Assembly: GCA_017403185.1 (NCBI GenBank)
Contig: JAFQON010000019.1
Coordinates: 17,955 to 81,954 of the forward strand
From: Clostridia bacterium
Lineage (GTDB): Bacteria > Bacillota > Clostridia > Oscillospirales > Acutalibacteraceae
Direction: 5' to 3'
DNA length: 64,000 bases
Shown: positions 8,636 to 18,158 of the stretch, one piece after another
How positions within the stretch are numbered: position 1 is the first letter of the stretch
How the letters are laid out: each line of letters starts with the position of its first letter
Program-made: the position numbers and the translations under genes
The notes under the pieces: generated by a model
Seen by the model: the letters and a program-made list of their open reading frames with translations, nothing else
Database searches by the model: none
Told to the model about the DNA's origin: nothing

Positions 8636-8823
8636 ACAAAGCGGTTAAAAAATGTTTATTAAAACTGCACAAAAAACCGCTTTGTTAATAGTTTGTTCAT
8701 AAATTATTTACGAAAAATTAATTTTGTCACACGGAGAATGCAACATCTTCCTTATAAATTAATTAATGTAAGTTAGGGGCATTGGTCTATGCCCCATTCA
8801 GAGACCTTATTTGCAGAGGTCTC
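8636..8823 (+). promoter_or_regulatory. Upstream region and leader of the dockerin protein gene with three inverted repeats
   Basis: The 257 bases between repeat B and the large gene hold no ORF. ACAAAGCGGTT (8636-8646) and AACCGCTTTGT (8675-8685) form a perfect 11-bp inverted repeat, a candidate operator or RNA hairpin. GGGGCAT/ATGCCCC (8776-8795) and GAGACC/GGTCTC (8801-8823) form two hairpins just before the ribosome site (GGAGGTG), likely a structured 5' leader. A TATAAA near 8754 could be a -10 box, but no -35 fits, so no promoter is called. Confidence 0.5.
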
Positions 8824-8861
8824 GGCACGAAAGTGTTGTAATTTTTATGGAGGTGCAAAAT

Positions 8862-11800
8862 ATGAAAAAGGCAAAACGACTTTTGGCAGTTCTTCTTGCT
8901 TCGTTGATGCTTTTCACCGCCGCAAGTGTACCCTCTTATGCGTACATTTCAGGTGACAACTGGCATGTAGCGAACGATACAGGTGACCAGAAGTACTACT
9001 TCGACTACGCCCAGGGCGCATCGTGGGTTCTCGATTTCCTCGATGATATGCTTCTTGATTTGGGTGTATGTATCAACTGTGACGAGCTTAACGAACTCGT
9101 TGACATCGGCATTAACATCTTCACATCAAACGTCTTTTTGAACACTGATGCGAGATTGGAAGAAGCCGGCTGTGTAGATGAAACCGGTCAGGGTGCACTT
9201 GACCTCCGCTCCGTTGACAACCTCATCAAATCGCTCTACGGTCTTCTTGATAACCTCAACGACCGAATTGTAGACCTTATAGATAATGCGCTTGTTAAGA
9301 GCTTTTTCGACGTTCTCGGTGATCTTCTTGACACTGAAAAGGGTCTTCAGATGACTGGTCTTGACCCTAAAAAGCTCAGAGGCAACGGTGTTACTTCTGA
9401 CAGGGAAGTTCTTGAGATGCTTGTTCTTTGGATTACTAATCAGAAGGGCTTGCTTCGTGCAATCCTTGGCAACGATTTCAACTGGGGTTCACTTCTCCCC
9501 GACCTTATAGGTGGTCTTATCAACGATTTGCTTGATCCCGTACAGGTTGAATTTGACGGTAACAATAAGCTCAACACCAACAAGCTTATCAAAGACCTTC
9601 TCTACAATTTGCTTATCGACTCAACGGCTGCTTCCGCTCCCGCAAACGATGCGAATACTCCCGAAGATGAGTCATCTATTGACAGTTGGGTTCAGCATCT
9701 TATCGATATGCTCGTTATCACCGGTACAGGCGACGGTTCACAGGAAGACGACAACCTCACACACCCCGTATACGGTGACGGCGCAAACTCAATACTCGGC
9801 GCAGACGCAAAACCCCTCATGTCCGCAGTAGGTCAGTTTGAAGGCGGCGCATCAATCACGGGCATCAGCGTTTACCAGTTTGTTAACAATATTATCAACG
9901 GTCTCTTCGGCGGCACTCTTAAGGACCTCCTTGCAGACCTTCTCTATGATCTTCTTGAGATTGAAATTACACCCGAGCATCCCTACGGTGACCCCGCAGT
10001 TCTTCAGGATCAGACCTTCACAATGATCGTAGGTATCGTTGAAGGCCTCTTCGTTGATAACGGTGCTCCCGCTCCCAGCTATACAGATGAAGAGAACTCC
10101 AAGCCCACCCTCAAGGTTGATGCTCTTCTTGACTGGCTCCTTGTAGGTGACCCCGCAAACGGTGTTGACTCAGCTCTCGATACCTTCCTTCTTATCGACT
10201 ATTACGGCTTCCACATTCAGGATAACTTCATGTCACTCCTTAATGACGTTGCCCGTCTTCTTATCAACCTTCTTCCCTCACTCGGTCTCTTCGCAGATTC
10301 AGCTCACCTTGCATACACTCCCGATGAGCTCACAGTTTCATACTATATTGATGAAAACTTCAATCTCGTTGATTCAAACAGTGAGTCAAAGGTTACTCAG
10401 ACTTATGTAACATACGAAACAAACGAAATTGTTTATCCCACAGAGTTTATTACTGACGCTAACAATGCTCTCGTTCCCGTTGCATATTGCTACCTTGATG
10501 ACAAATCAGCTGTTAACACAACAGACGCAACGGCTGCTGATTACATGAACCCCTCGCTTATCAGACCCAACTATGTAATCACAACCAAGATGGTATTTGC
10601 AAACATCATCAAGCTTGCAATCAACGACTTCATCGACGGCTGCTACTTCCCCGAGTGGACTACCGATATTCCTTCGGTTCTTGCTTACGGCTTCGCAGCT
10701 ATGGCAGCTCCCGTTGTTCCCGAAAACAACTACTATGCACGCCTTGATGCTTATTATCAGTATCTCCAGGGCGGAGTTGCTCCCCTTGACGGCACAGATA
10801 CAATCCAGACTGCAAACGGTGATGAGCTTGATATTCTCCGTTATTCAATCTATAAGGTTATCACAGTCAAGGATATCAACGGCAATGTTGCAGGCACAGC
10901 CAATGTTGAAATCCCCAAGGCTGCTCTTGACATCATCGCTTCATTCGGCGCAAAGAGACTCAACGGTGTGTTCCACTTCGACACTGATGTTGAAAAGTTC
11001 ACAACAGACACAACCTTTGAGCGCTTCCTCGGCGAATTCCTTCTCTGGGCCGTAACTCAGTACATGCCCGCATTCGTAGGTGAAGCAACCAAGAAATCTG
11101 ACGGAAAAACTCAGTTCATTGGTAACAATGATAACACAGACAAGGCTCCTATCTTTGCTTCCACATTGGAAACCTATGTAAATACTATTTACAATAATTA
11201 TGAAGACTATATAGCAAGAAAGCCCAAGGTAGAGGCAAACTGGGATGCTGTTTATGATCTTGTTGACGGCACACTCTTCAAGCTTCTTCCCACATCATGG
11301 CTGCCCCATATCAACGGTTCAGCTCAGTTCATTAATCAGTGGCTTCTTGAAAACCTCATCAACTTCAACCTTCAGGGTATTCTCAACCTCTTCCAGGTAA
11401 ATGAAGATCCCAGTGCTGAACTTAATAACTCACTTGTTAAGGTTATCATCAATGTTCTTGACCGTGTTCTCGCTCTTGTATTCAACGACAACGGCGTTAT
11501 GATCACAAGCGGTAAGACAACAAACAGAACAGGCGTTGTTATGAACAACGATGTAACAACACTTTCAACACTTGCAGGTCTTCTTGACTGCTCGAGCAAA
11601 GACGCATCTGTTCCTATGCTTGTCTATAACCTTCTCAACCTTCTCAATGTTTATAAGGCCCCTCTTCTCGGAACAATTCTTCCCCTCATCCTCGGCGGTG
11701 AGTACATTAAGCCCTATTCAAACGCTTACGGAACAAAGGATAATGTTACAACATTCTTCCCCAACGGCGCAGCAGACCTCAAGAAATACAAGATTGCTGA

Positions 11801-14336
11801 CCTTGAAAACTATATGTCAGATCTTTATGACCACACCAACGCATATTGCATCAAGGAACTTGATTCTCTTGATGATGCAGAGGCTGCACTTGCTCAGGGT
11901 GAAGATAAGCCCATGGCTATCAAGAATGCTGACGGCGTTCGCACCGATATCCTTCTCAGCACAGGTAACACCTTCGGCACATACGCATCTCGTGACGAAG
12001 CAAACCAGGTTCTTGAGCTTCTTAAGAATTCCTATATCCACGAAGAGCTTGTAAATGAAGCAACAGGCACCTATAAGTATCATATCTATACAAATGAGAG
12101 CTATCTCACATCGGCGAACGGAACTCCCGCTTCCGATGATGCAGGTGATTATACTAAGTATTCAGACTTCAGCTTCTCACAGCTCACCTACAGAACAATA
12201 GCCGATCCTTTGGTAAGCTATGATGATGACTACAGATTCTTCCAATATGAAGACTTCGGCAAGTCAGGCTTCCTTTACAACAACCACAAGGATGCTGTTG
12301 ACGGCGGTCATGAATTCGTTGACAGCTACTACAGCTTTGTTGAAAATGACCTTGTAAATGCCTATGGTGAATGGTACATGTACTTCATCGAGTCACAGCT
12401 TAAGTCACAGTCACTTCTTGACACCAACGGCGACGGTGTAGGTAATGCGGACGACGGCGAACCTTCAATCCCCACAGCAATGTATCCCTACGCAACAACA
12501 GCTGCAACTCAGTTAAAATACTATGATGTTGATGCCTACACACTCAGTGATTACGACTATGACACAAGAACAAAGGATGGCTTTATTGATTCTGATTCAG
12601 GCACAGTAATTACAGACCATACAATGGCTTCGTTCAATGCTGAGAACTTCGAGCAGCTTGCTCTTGCTCTTGAGTACGCAGCTGAAACAGATGCAGATGG
12701 CAAGCCCATCCATAATGTTGTTCTTTCAGATGAAGATGCAGAAAGTGTTGTAAGACTTGCTATCGGTTCACTTAATTTCGATATCACAAGAAACGGTGAC
12801 GGTGAATTCAACGGTCCCATGCAGTGGGAACACCTTGTTGCTGACTCAACCAACATGGGCAAGCTCAACACATGGTGCGCAAACAACGGCTTTACCTTCA
12901 CAACAACAACTGCTGAAGACGGCTCAACCGTTTATCAGCTTGCACGCCCTGCATTTGCACTCATTGGTGATACAACCTTCTCTTACTCAAACATTTCAAC
13001 TATTCCCGAACTCGACTTTGAGCTGATCATGGAATATATTGATCATGCAATCGACAGCACTCAGACCTACGGCGAAGAGCTTGTAATTGCAATCCATCAG
13101 GGTTACTTTGAATACATCAAGGCACTTTACGCTAACCGTAATCAGCTCCTTGATGAAATCGACGAACTTTCATGGCGTGTTGAAAATGCTGAAAACGGCA
13201 GAAAGTCAACCGGCGATCCTACAGTTCTTAAGTGGGTTCTTGACCTTGTTGCTGATGATTATAAGAATCCTCAGACAAGAAAGCGCAACATCACTTATAT
13301 CCAGGATGAAAACGGCAACAATGTTGAATCAAAGCAGTTCACAACATCCTCCTACACCAAATTCAGAAACGCATATGACTTTGCAAATGATCTCTATGAT
13401 GCAGTATCGGATGCAAACATCCTCGCTTCCGGTATCACTCAGTCAATGATCACTGCTGCATATCAGGGCCTTCTTGAGGCTTGGATGGCACTCGTTGAGT
13501 TCACGGGCTTCGCAGACTGGACACAGATTCATTACTACATCACAATAGCTGAAGAAATCCTTAACGATCCCTATGTTCAGAGCAATGACCCCGATTTCGG
13601 TGTAGCATCAGGTCTTACAGAGCTTGAAGCAGCTCTCAAAGACGCATATGTTTATGCTGATAACCATGATAATCCTGAGACAGCATACGACCTCAATAAG
13701 AACAGCGAGAGCAAATACGATTCAGAAAACAACGATGATATCTATGCAGCAGCAGCTCTTCTTAATCAGGCTATCCAGAGCCTTGTTTACAACAAGATTC
13801 CTTCGATCCTTCCCGATCCCGACGGAACTAATGTAAAGATTCAGGATACAAAGTATGAGAACCAGATTCAGTATGCTCACATCTACGGTCTTACAGAAGG
13901 CGTAGGCTTCGGCGACGGTTCGCTTGAAATTGATGATGTTCTTGATATGCTCGGTCTTAAGGTTACCGGTATTACAATCGACGGTGATACAGGTACAGTT
14001 ACAAGATCTAACTCATCTTTTGGTTCAGGTACTAACGCAAGAATCGACGGCCGTTATCAGAACTATCTGAGATTCAGATACTTCGCAGTTATTTACGGTG
14101 ATATCAATGGTGATACCCGTATCGACAACACCGACGCATCAGCTCTCAGAATTTACATCTCCAAGAACGAAAACAAGGTAGCCGACATGGGCGAAGCCAG
14201 ATTTGAGGCAGCCGATGTAACTCATGACGGCGGCGTTGACGTAGCGGATGTTCAGGCTATCGTTAACCACTATTCACTTGTTAAGGACGGCGAAATCAAA
14301 CAGGATGAACACAGCCCCGTAGCAACAGTTGAGTAA
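8862..14336 (+). CDS. Very large secreted protein of unknown function with C-terminal type I dockerin
   Basis: A 1824-residue protein. The start is the ATG at 8862 after GGAGGTG; it opens with KKAKRLLAVLLASLM and an apparent signal peptide ending near SYAYIS. The N-terminal half is Leu/Asp/Asn-rich and looks mostly helical, with recurring LLxxLL and NLLP-type segments; I do not recognise it. Residues about 1490-1650 resemble FIVAR-like helical repeats. Residues about 1744-1808 form a dockerin: DINGDTRIDNTD and DVTHDGGVDVAD are two calcium-binding loops, each followed by a helix. The protein should be exported and tethered by a cohesin, none of which is in this window. No glycosidase signature was seen. 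Codon choice (many AAC, ACA, GGT) resembles dnaK and metK here, suggesting high expression. Confidence 0.85.
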   Translation: MKKAKRLLAVLLASLMLFTAASVPSYAYISGDNWHVANDTGDQKYYFDYAQGASWVLDFLDDMLLDLGVCINCDELNELVDIGINIFTSNVFLNTDARLEEAGCVDETGQGALDLRSVDNLIKSLYGLLDNLNDRIVDLIDNALVKSFFDVLGDLLDTEKGLQMTGLDPKKLRGNGVTSDREVLEMLVLWITNQKGLLRAILGNDFNWGSLLPDLIGGLINDLLDPVQVEFDGNNKLNTNKLIKDLLYNLLIDSTAASAPANDANTPEDESSIDSWVQHLIDMLVITGTGDGSQEDDNLTHPVYGDGANSILGADAKPLMSAVGQFEGGASITGISVYQFVNNIINGLFGGTLKDLLADLLYDLLEIEITPEHPYGDPAVLQDQTFTMIVGIVEGLFVDNGAPAPSYTDEENSKPTLKVDALLDWLLVGDPANGVDSALDTFLLIDYYGFHIQDNFMSLLNDVARLLINLLPSLGLFADSAHLAYTPDELTVSYYIDENFNLVDSNSESKVTQTYVTYETNEIVYPTEFITDANNALVPVAYCYLDDKSAVNTTDATAADYMNPSLIRPNYVITTKMVFANIIKLAINDFIDGCYFPEWTTDIPSVLAYGFAAMAAPVVPENNYYARLDAYYQYLQGGVAPLDGTDTIQTANGDELDILRYSIYKVITVKDINGNVAGTANVEIPKAALDIIASFGAKRLNGVFHFDTDVEKFTTDTTFERFLGEFLLWAVTQYMPAFVGEATKKSDGKTQFIGNNDNTDKAPIFASTLETYVNTIYNNYEDYIARKPKVEANWDAVYDLVDGTLFKLLPTSWLPHINGSAQFINQWLLENLINFNLQGILNLFQVNEDPSAELNNSLVKVIINVLDRVLALVFNDNGVMITSGKTTNRTGVVMNNDVTTLSTLAGLLDCSSKDASVPMLVYNLLNLLNVYKAPLLGTILPLILGGEYIKPYSNAYGTKDNVTTFFPNGAADLKKYKIADLENYMSDLYDHTNAYCIKELDSLDDAEAALAQGEDKPMAIKNADGVRTDILLSTGNTFGTYASRDEANQVLELLKNSYIHEELVNEATGTYKYHIYTNESYLTSANGTPASDDAGDYTKYSDFSFSQLTYRTIADPLVSYDDDYRFFQYEDFGKSGFLYNNHKDAVDGGHEFVDSYYSFVENDLVNAYGEWYMYFIESQLKSQSLLDTNGDGVGNADDGEPSIPTAMYPYATTAATQLKYYDVDAYTLSDYDYDTRTKDGFIDSDSGTVITDHTMASFNAENFEQLALALEYAAETDADGKPIHNVVLSDEDAESVVRLAIGSLNFDITRNGDGEFNGPMQWEHLVADSTNMGKLNTWCANNGFTFTTTTAEDGSTVYQLARPAFALIGDTTFSYSNISTIPELDFELIMEYIDHAIDSTQTYGEELVIAIHQGYFEYIKALYANRNQLLDEIDELSWRVENAENGRKSTGDPTVLKWVLDLVADDYKNPQTRKRNITYIQDENGNNVESKQFTTSSYTKFRNAYDFANDLYDAVSDANILASGITQSMITAAYQGLLEAWMALVEFTGFADWTQIHYYITIAEEILNDPYVQSNDPDFGVASGLTELEAALKDAYVYADNHDNPETAYDLNKNSESKYDSENNDDIYAAAALLNQAIQSLVYNKIPSILPDPDGTNVKIQDTKYENQIQYAHIYGLTEGVGFGDGSLEIDDVLDMLGLKVTGITIDGDTGTVTRSNSSFGSGTNARIDGRYQNYLRFRYFAVIYGDINGDTRIDNTDASALRIYISKNENKVADMGEARFEAADVTHDGGVDVADVQAIVNHYSLVKDGEIKQDEHSPVATVE

Positions 14337-14360
14337 TTCAATCGCAAACGCTTAAAAATC

Positions 14361-14395
14361 GCCCCCGGCCATCACGGTCGGGGGCTTAATCTTTT
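14361..14395 (+). terminator. Intrinsic terminator after the dockerin protein gene
   Basis: GCCCCCG/CGGGGGC stem with a short loop, followed by TTAATCTTTT. It lies 25 bases after the stop. Confidence 0.8.
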
Positions 14396-14417
14396 ATTTA
14401 ACATTGTTTTAAAATTT

Positions 14418-14443
14418 GTTATTCTGAGCAAAGCGAAGAATCG
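14418..14443 (+). repeat. Single REP-like unit
   Basis: GTTATTCTGAGCAAAGCGAA then GAATCG: one copy of the hairpin family seen around the GIY-YIG gene, located between two convergent terminators. Confidence 0.7.
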
Positions 14444-14473
14444 CACCACACGGCAGTAAAATATTATAAATTT

Positions 14474-14497
14474 AAGGGGCTGTTTTCCACAGCCCCT
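14474..14497 (-). terminator. Terminator of the GH89 gene
   Basis: On the minus strand, AGGGGCTGT/ACAGCCCCT with a 5-base loop, followed by TTAAATTT. It lies just after the GH89 stop. The T-run is weak. Confidence 0.65.
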
Positions 14498-14501
14498 ATT
14501 T

Positions 14502-16607
14502 TTAATCTTCAAGTATCGCTCTTTTATATTTTTCAAGCATTTTGCGTGCAAGCTCAACGGTGTTTTCCTCGCTCGGTGCATCCGGATTTGCCGTTGAAAG
14601 CCATTTTTTCTCAAAATCCGCATAGTTCTTGTAGAACTGATTGCCTCTGTAAATGTTTCTTTCACAGTGTTGCTTTTTAGTGGTCGTTGAGAATAAACGG
14701 CGCTTAGGGAATTCATAGGCAAGCATTTCAAAGAAGCTCTGCCAGCGTTTGGAGTAATATGTTTTAATCATGCCGCCCCATTCCTTCCAAGCATAGTCAT
14801 AGTTGACCGTTTCCGAAATGGGACCCCACACCGTAATCTGAGTGAGCAGGTTAAGCTCAAAATTCTCCTTGTCTTTATCGTTGAGAGCAAGCTCGCCCGC
14901 CTCTTTAAGATGCTCATGAAGGGTCAGCTCGGGTCTTGTCTGAAGCAGACCGTCAAGCTCTTCACAAATTTTCAGGAATGCGTTTGAGGAACGCTCAAAA
15001 ATGCTGACATCCTTGTTTTCGTAGCCAAACATTACCTTGTCATAAAGGCTTGAAACATAGTTGCTCATTACCTGCCTCACAAGGTCGCAGGCATCAAAGG
15101 CGTAGCCGTCTTTGGTTGCGTTTTCAGCGCTAAGAAGCAGCTCGGCAGCTTTGAAAAGTGTTTTGTTATCATAGCGAAGCTCTCTGAAATCGTTGGGTGC
15201 GGTGTGGCGAAGCTCCGTTGCAGGCCTTGCGCAAATGACTGAGCCGGTTTCTCTGCCTGTGCAGTTTTCGCTGTAGCAGGAATCTTTGAGCAGCAGCATA
15301 GCATCATTAAGGCATTTCTCCTTACTGCCGTAGCGGCGGAAAGCATAGTCCCTGAGCCATTCGTCAAGGTCAATCGCCTTATCTTCGGTGAGCATCTGAA
15401 ATGCAAGGTCATAATAGAGCGGATTCTGAAATATGCCCTCGGGGAAAAGACCTGTGCCGCTGCAATTATCGCATTCAAGGGTTGAATATTCATTGTCGGC
15501 AAGCGCTTTTATGCTGCCGTGAAGTGTGTTTCTGTCGCCGAAATTGTGAATGTTGCCGAGTACGAAATCATAGCCCCAGAAATTTTCGGTTTCTTTGTGC
15601 TTACTGCCGTCGATGTCAAGAATAAGCAGCCTTTCTTTGGGCACAGCCTTTACAATCTGTTCACGCAGAGACCAGCTCTGCATAACCCATACTGAATCCT
15701 TGTCAAATTCACGGTACATCGTGTCAATTGCTCTGCCGACCTTCCACAGATAATCCCTTGTTTTAACCGACGGAGCATTTTCATGGAAGGGGTCGCAGGC
15801 ATAATAGTGATATGCGCCGAAGAGCTGACGCTGTTTTTCAAGCAAAGCCTTGCCGAATTTCTGAAAAATCGGGTCTGTGGGGTCAAGCTGATATGTAATG
15901 GGAAAATTGCACCATGATGGCACAAGCCTGAGGCGGATTTTTTTGAAAAGCTTTGATATTGTTGCGGGCACGGTGCCTGCAAAGCCCTGCTGAATGGGTG
16001 TCATGCCCAGCTCAACCTCACGCTCGATTATCTTTTTGCCAAGCTCAAGGCGGCTTTCAATATACTTCACATCGGTGAGGGCGAAATAGCCCGTGAGGTT
16101 GCCCATAAGCTGCCACGGCCAGAAGCCGGGGCCTGAGAGGAATGAGAGTGCACCCGTTTCGCTGTAGGTGAAGTCACGCATGGTGTAGTACCACACCGCT
16201 TCGCTGCCAACAACGCAAAGGGGCATATTTATACCGTTCATCGCCATGAAGTCAATCTCTTTTTCCCATCTGTCCCACTTCCAGAAGGCGAAGGAATAGC
16301 CGACTGTGCAATAATTCATGTATGCACGCCTTTTTTGCTTTATAACCTTTGTGATTCTGCCCTCAAAGAGGGGAGCGGAATCAACGGAAATCTCTCTGTT
16401 GCCGCAGTGTGAGAGGTTGACTCCGCAGTATTTTTTCAGATATGCGTAATATCCCATTGCCTGACTGATTTTGCAGTCACCGCAGATGACGATTTTTCCG
16501 TTTTCGCAAAACACCTCATAGGTGTTCAGCCCGTCTGCGCTTTCAATATCTCGAAGCTCAAATATATCCGCAATTTCGGGCGTGTTTCTTAAAATAAGAT
16601 TTTTCAT
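14502..16607 (-). CDS. Alpha-N-acetylglucosaminidase (NAGLU-like, GH89), cytoplasmic
   Basis: A 701-residue protein homologous to NAGLU: MNYCTVGYSFAFWKWDRWEK, MNGINMPLCVVGSEAVWY and the C-terminal AWKEWGGMIKTYYSKRW are family hallmarks. It has the small N-terminal alpha/beta domain, the barrel and the all-helical C-terminal domain. GH89 removes terminal alpha-GlcNAc, as found on some mucins and heparan sulfate. It lacks a signal peptide, so like the GH84 enzyme it should act on imported glycans. AAGGAG precedes the ATG. It is monocistronic with its own promoter and terminator. With GH84 it gives both alpha and beta GlcNAc-releasing activities within 14 kb. Confidence 0.92.
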   Translation of the reverse strand: MKNLILRNTPEIADIFELRDIESADGLNTYEVFCENGKIVICGDCKISQAMGYYAYLKKYCGVNLSHCGNREISVDSAPLFEGRITKVIKQKRRAYMNYCTVGYSFAFWKWDRWEKEIDFMAMNGINMPLCVVGSEAVWYYTMRDFTYSETGALSFLSGPGFWPWQLMGNLTGYFALTDVKYIESRLELGKKIIEREVELGMTPIQQGFAGTVPATISKLFKKIRLRLVPSWCNFPITYQLDPTDPIFQKFGKALLEKQRQLFGAYHYYACDPFHENAPSVKTRDYLWKVGRAIDTMYREFDKDSVWVMQSWSLREQIVKAVPKERLLILDIDGSKHKETENFWGYDFVLGNIHNFGDRNTLHGSIKALADNEYSTLECDNCSGTGLFPEGIFQNPLYYDLAFQMLTEDKAIDLDEWLRDYAFRRYGSKEKCLNDAMLLLKDSCYSENCTGRETGSVICARPATELRHTAPNDFRELRYDNKTLFKAAELLLSAENATKDGYAFDACDLVRQVMSNYVSSLYDKVMFGYENKDVSIFERSSNAFLKICEELDGLLQTRPELTLHEHLKEAGELALNDKDKENFELNLLTQITVWGPISETVNYDYAWKEWGGMIKTYYSKRWQSFFEMLAYEFPKRRLFSTTTKKQHCERNIYRGNQFYKNYADFEKKWLSTANPDAPSEENTVELARKMLEKYKRAILED

Positions 16608-16640
16608 CTCATTCTCCTTAGAAAGAATTTATACCATACT

Positions 16641-16669
16641 ATTATACTATAAATAAACCGTGCAGGCAA
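16641..16669 (-). promoter_or_regulatory. SigA-type promoter for GH89
   Basis: Minus strand TTGCCT (16664-16669), a 17-base spacer and TATAAT (16641-16646), 33 bases before the start codon. Confidence 0.7.
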
Positions 16670-16750
16670 GTTTTTTGTGATATTTAATGATATTTTTACA
16701 AAATAATAATATTGATATTGTAAAATTTTTTATAATTTATGAAATAATGC

Positions 16751-16779
16751 TTTACACTTTGCTTTAAATAAAGTAAAAT
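16751..16779 (+). promoter_or_regulatory. SigA-type promoter for the pyrH operon
   Basis: TTTACA (16751-16756) and TAAAAT (16774-16779) with a 17-base spacer, 36 bases before pyrH. It heads the long plus-strand operon. Confidence 0.7.
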
Positions 16780-16815
16780 ATATAATAACTATACTTATAT
16801 TAAGGCGGTGTTTTT

Positions 16816-17526
16816 ATGCAACCGGTTTATAAAAGAATCCTGCTCAAGCTCAGCGGCGAAGTGCTTGCGGGCGAAAAGGGGCACGGGTTTGATTTTGACA
16901 CCATCAATTCCGTTTGTTCGGTTGTGGCTCAGGTCACAAAGCTCGGCGTTGAGGTTGGTCTTGTTGTCGGCGGCGGCAACTTCTGGAGAGGCCGTTCAGG
17001 CGGCAGTATGGACAGAACAAGGGCAGACCATATCGGAATGCTTGCAACCGTTATGAATTCACTTGCACTTGCCGATACTCTTGAGCAGCACGGCGTCGAA
17101 GCAAGAGTGCAGAGCGCAATTGAGATGACGCAGATTGCCGAAACCTATGTGAGAAACAAGGCGGTAAGCCAGCTTGAAAAGGGCAAGGTTGTTATTTTCG
17201 GATGCGGCACGGGCAATCCCTTCTTCTCAACGGATACCTGCGCTGCGCTCAGAGCGGCTGAAATCAAGGCGGATATCATCTTCAAGGCAACCAATGTTGA
17301 CGGTGTCTATGATAAAGACCCCAACAAATTTGCAGACGCAGTGAAATACGATGTTGTAACTCACAGCGAGGTGCTTGAAAAGGACCTTAAGGTAATGGAT
17401 TCAACGGCAGCATCGCTTTGCCGTGACAATAATATCCCGATTCTCGTTTTCAATCTTGAAAACCCCGAAAACATCTTAAAAGCCGTTCTCGGTGAAAATA
17501 TCGGAACAATAGTTAAGGAGGGCTAA
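16816..17526 (+). CDS. pyrH: UMP kinase
   Basis: A 236-residue amino-acid-kinase-fold enzyme that phosphorylates UMP to UDP for RNA, sugar-nucleotide and CTP synthesis. [10 protein letters not shown] near residues 8-17, [10 protein letters not shown] near 51-60, [20 protein letters not shown] and the ATP-site [11 protein letters not shown] near 155 are the standard PyrH motifs. The length is normal. The ribosome site (AAGGCGGTG) is moderate. It is followed after 3 bases by frr, the usual bacterial order. Confidence 0.97.
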   Translation: MQPVYKRILLKLSGEVLAGEKGHGFDFDTINSVCSVVAQVTKLGVEVGLVVGGGNFWRGRSGGSMDRTRADHIGMLATVMNSLALADTLEQHGVEARVQSAIEMTQIAETYVRNKAVSQLEKGKVVIFGCGTGNPFFSTDTCAALRAAEIKADIIFKATNVDGVYDKDPNKFADAVKYDVVTHSEVLEKDLKVMDSTAASLCRDNNIPILVFNLENPENILKAVLGENIGTIVKEG

Positions 17527-17529
17527 AAT

Positions 17530-18084
17530 ATGCAGACAGTATTTGCAACAGCAGAAGAAAAAATGGGTAAAACGGTGAGCGTTCTCAATGCGGATTATGC
17601 CGCTATCAGAGCAGGCAGAGCAAACGCAGCGGTTCTTGATAAAATCAGAGTTGACTATTACGGAACCCCCACACCCATCAACCAGATGGCAGCCATCTCG
17701 GTTGCAGAGGCAAGAATTCTTATCATCCAGCCTTGGGATTCATCAACACTTTCTCCCATCGAAAAGGCTATTCAGACCTCGGATATCGGCATCAATCCTC
17801 AGAATGACGGCAAGGTAATCCGTCTTACCTTCCCCCAGCTTACAGAGGAGCGCCGTAAGGAGCTCGGCAAAGAGGTTAAAAAGACCGCCGAGGATTCAAG
17901 AGTTGCAATCCGTTCAATCAGACGCGACTGCATTGATAAGGTCAAGAAGATGGAAAAGGCATCCGAAATCACAGAGGATGACCTTAAGATTGCAGAAAAG
18001 AAGCTTCAGGATATCACCGATAAGTATATCAAGGAGATTGATAAGCTTGCGGCTGCCAAAGAGAAGGAGATTATGGCAATCTGA
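17530..18084 (+). CDS. frr: Ribosome recycling factor
   Basis: A 184-residue factor that splits post-termination ribosomes with EF-G. The start has the family's [20 protein letters not shown] pattern, followed by [13 protein letters not shown] and the paired long helices with [12 protein letters not shown] near the C-terminal half. It has a strong ribosome site (AAGGAGG) overlapping the end of pyrH. A stable hairpin follows it, which may reduce read-through into uppS. Confidence 0.97.
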   Translation: MQTVFATAEEKMGKTVSVLNADYAAIRAGRANAAVLDKIRVDYYGTPTPINQMAAISVAEARILIIQPWDSSTLSPIEKAIQTSDIGINPQNDGKVIRLTFPQLTEERRKELGKEVKKTAEDSRVAIRSIRRDCIDKVKKMEKASEITEDDLKIAEKKLQDITDKYIKEIDKLAAAKEKEIMAI

Positions 18085-18101
18085 TTTTGCCGTGTGTTTT
18101 T

Positions 18102-18145
18102 GCAGAAGGTGGCTTTTGGCTGCCTTCTGCTGTCATGATTTTTTA
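18102..18145 (+). terminator. Hairpin between frr and uppS (terminator or attenuator)
   Basis: GCAGAAGG (18102-18109) pairs with CCTTCTGC (18123-18130), extended by wobble pairs inside, and a T-run (TTTTTT near 18139-18144) follows 8 bases later. Because uppS follows closely without an obvious promoter, partial termination is likely. Confidence 0.5.
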
Positions 18146-18158
18146 GGAGTGGTTGAAA

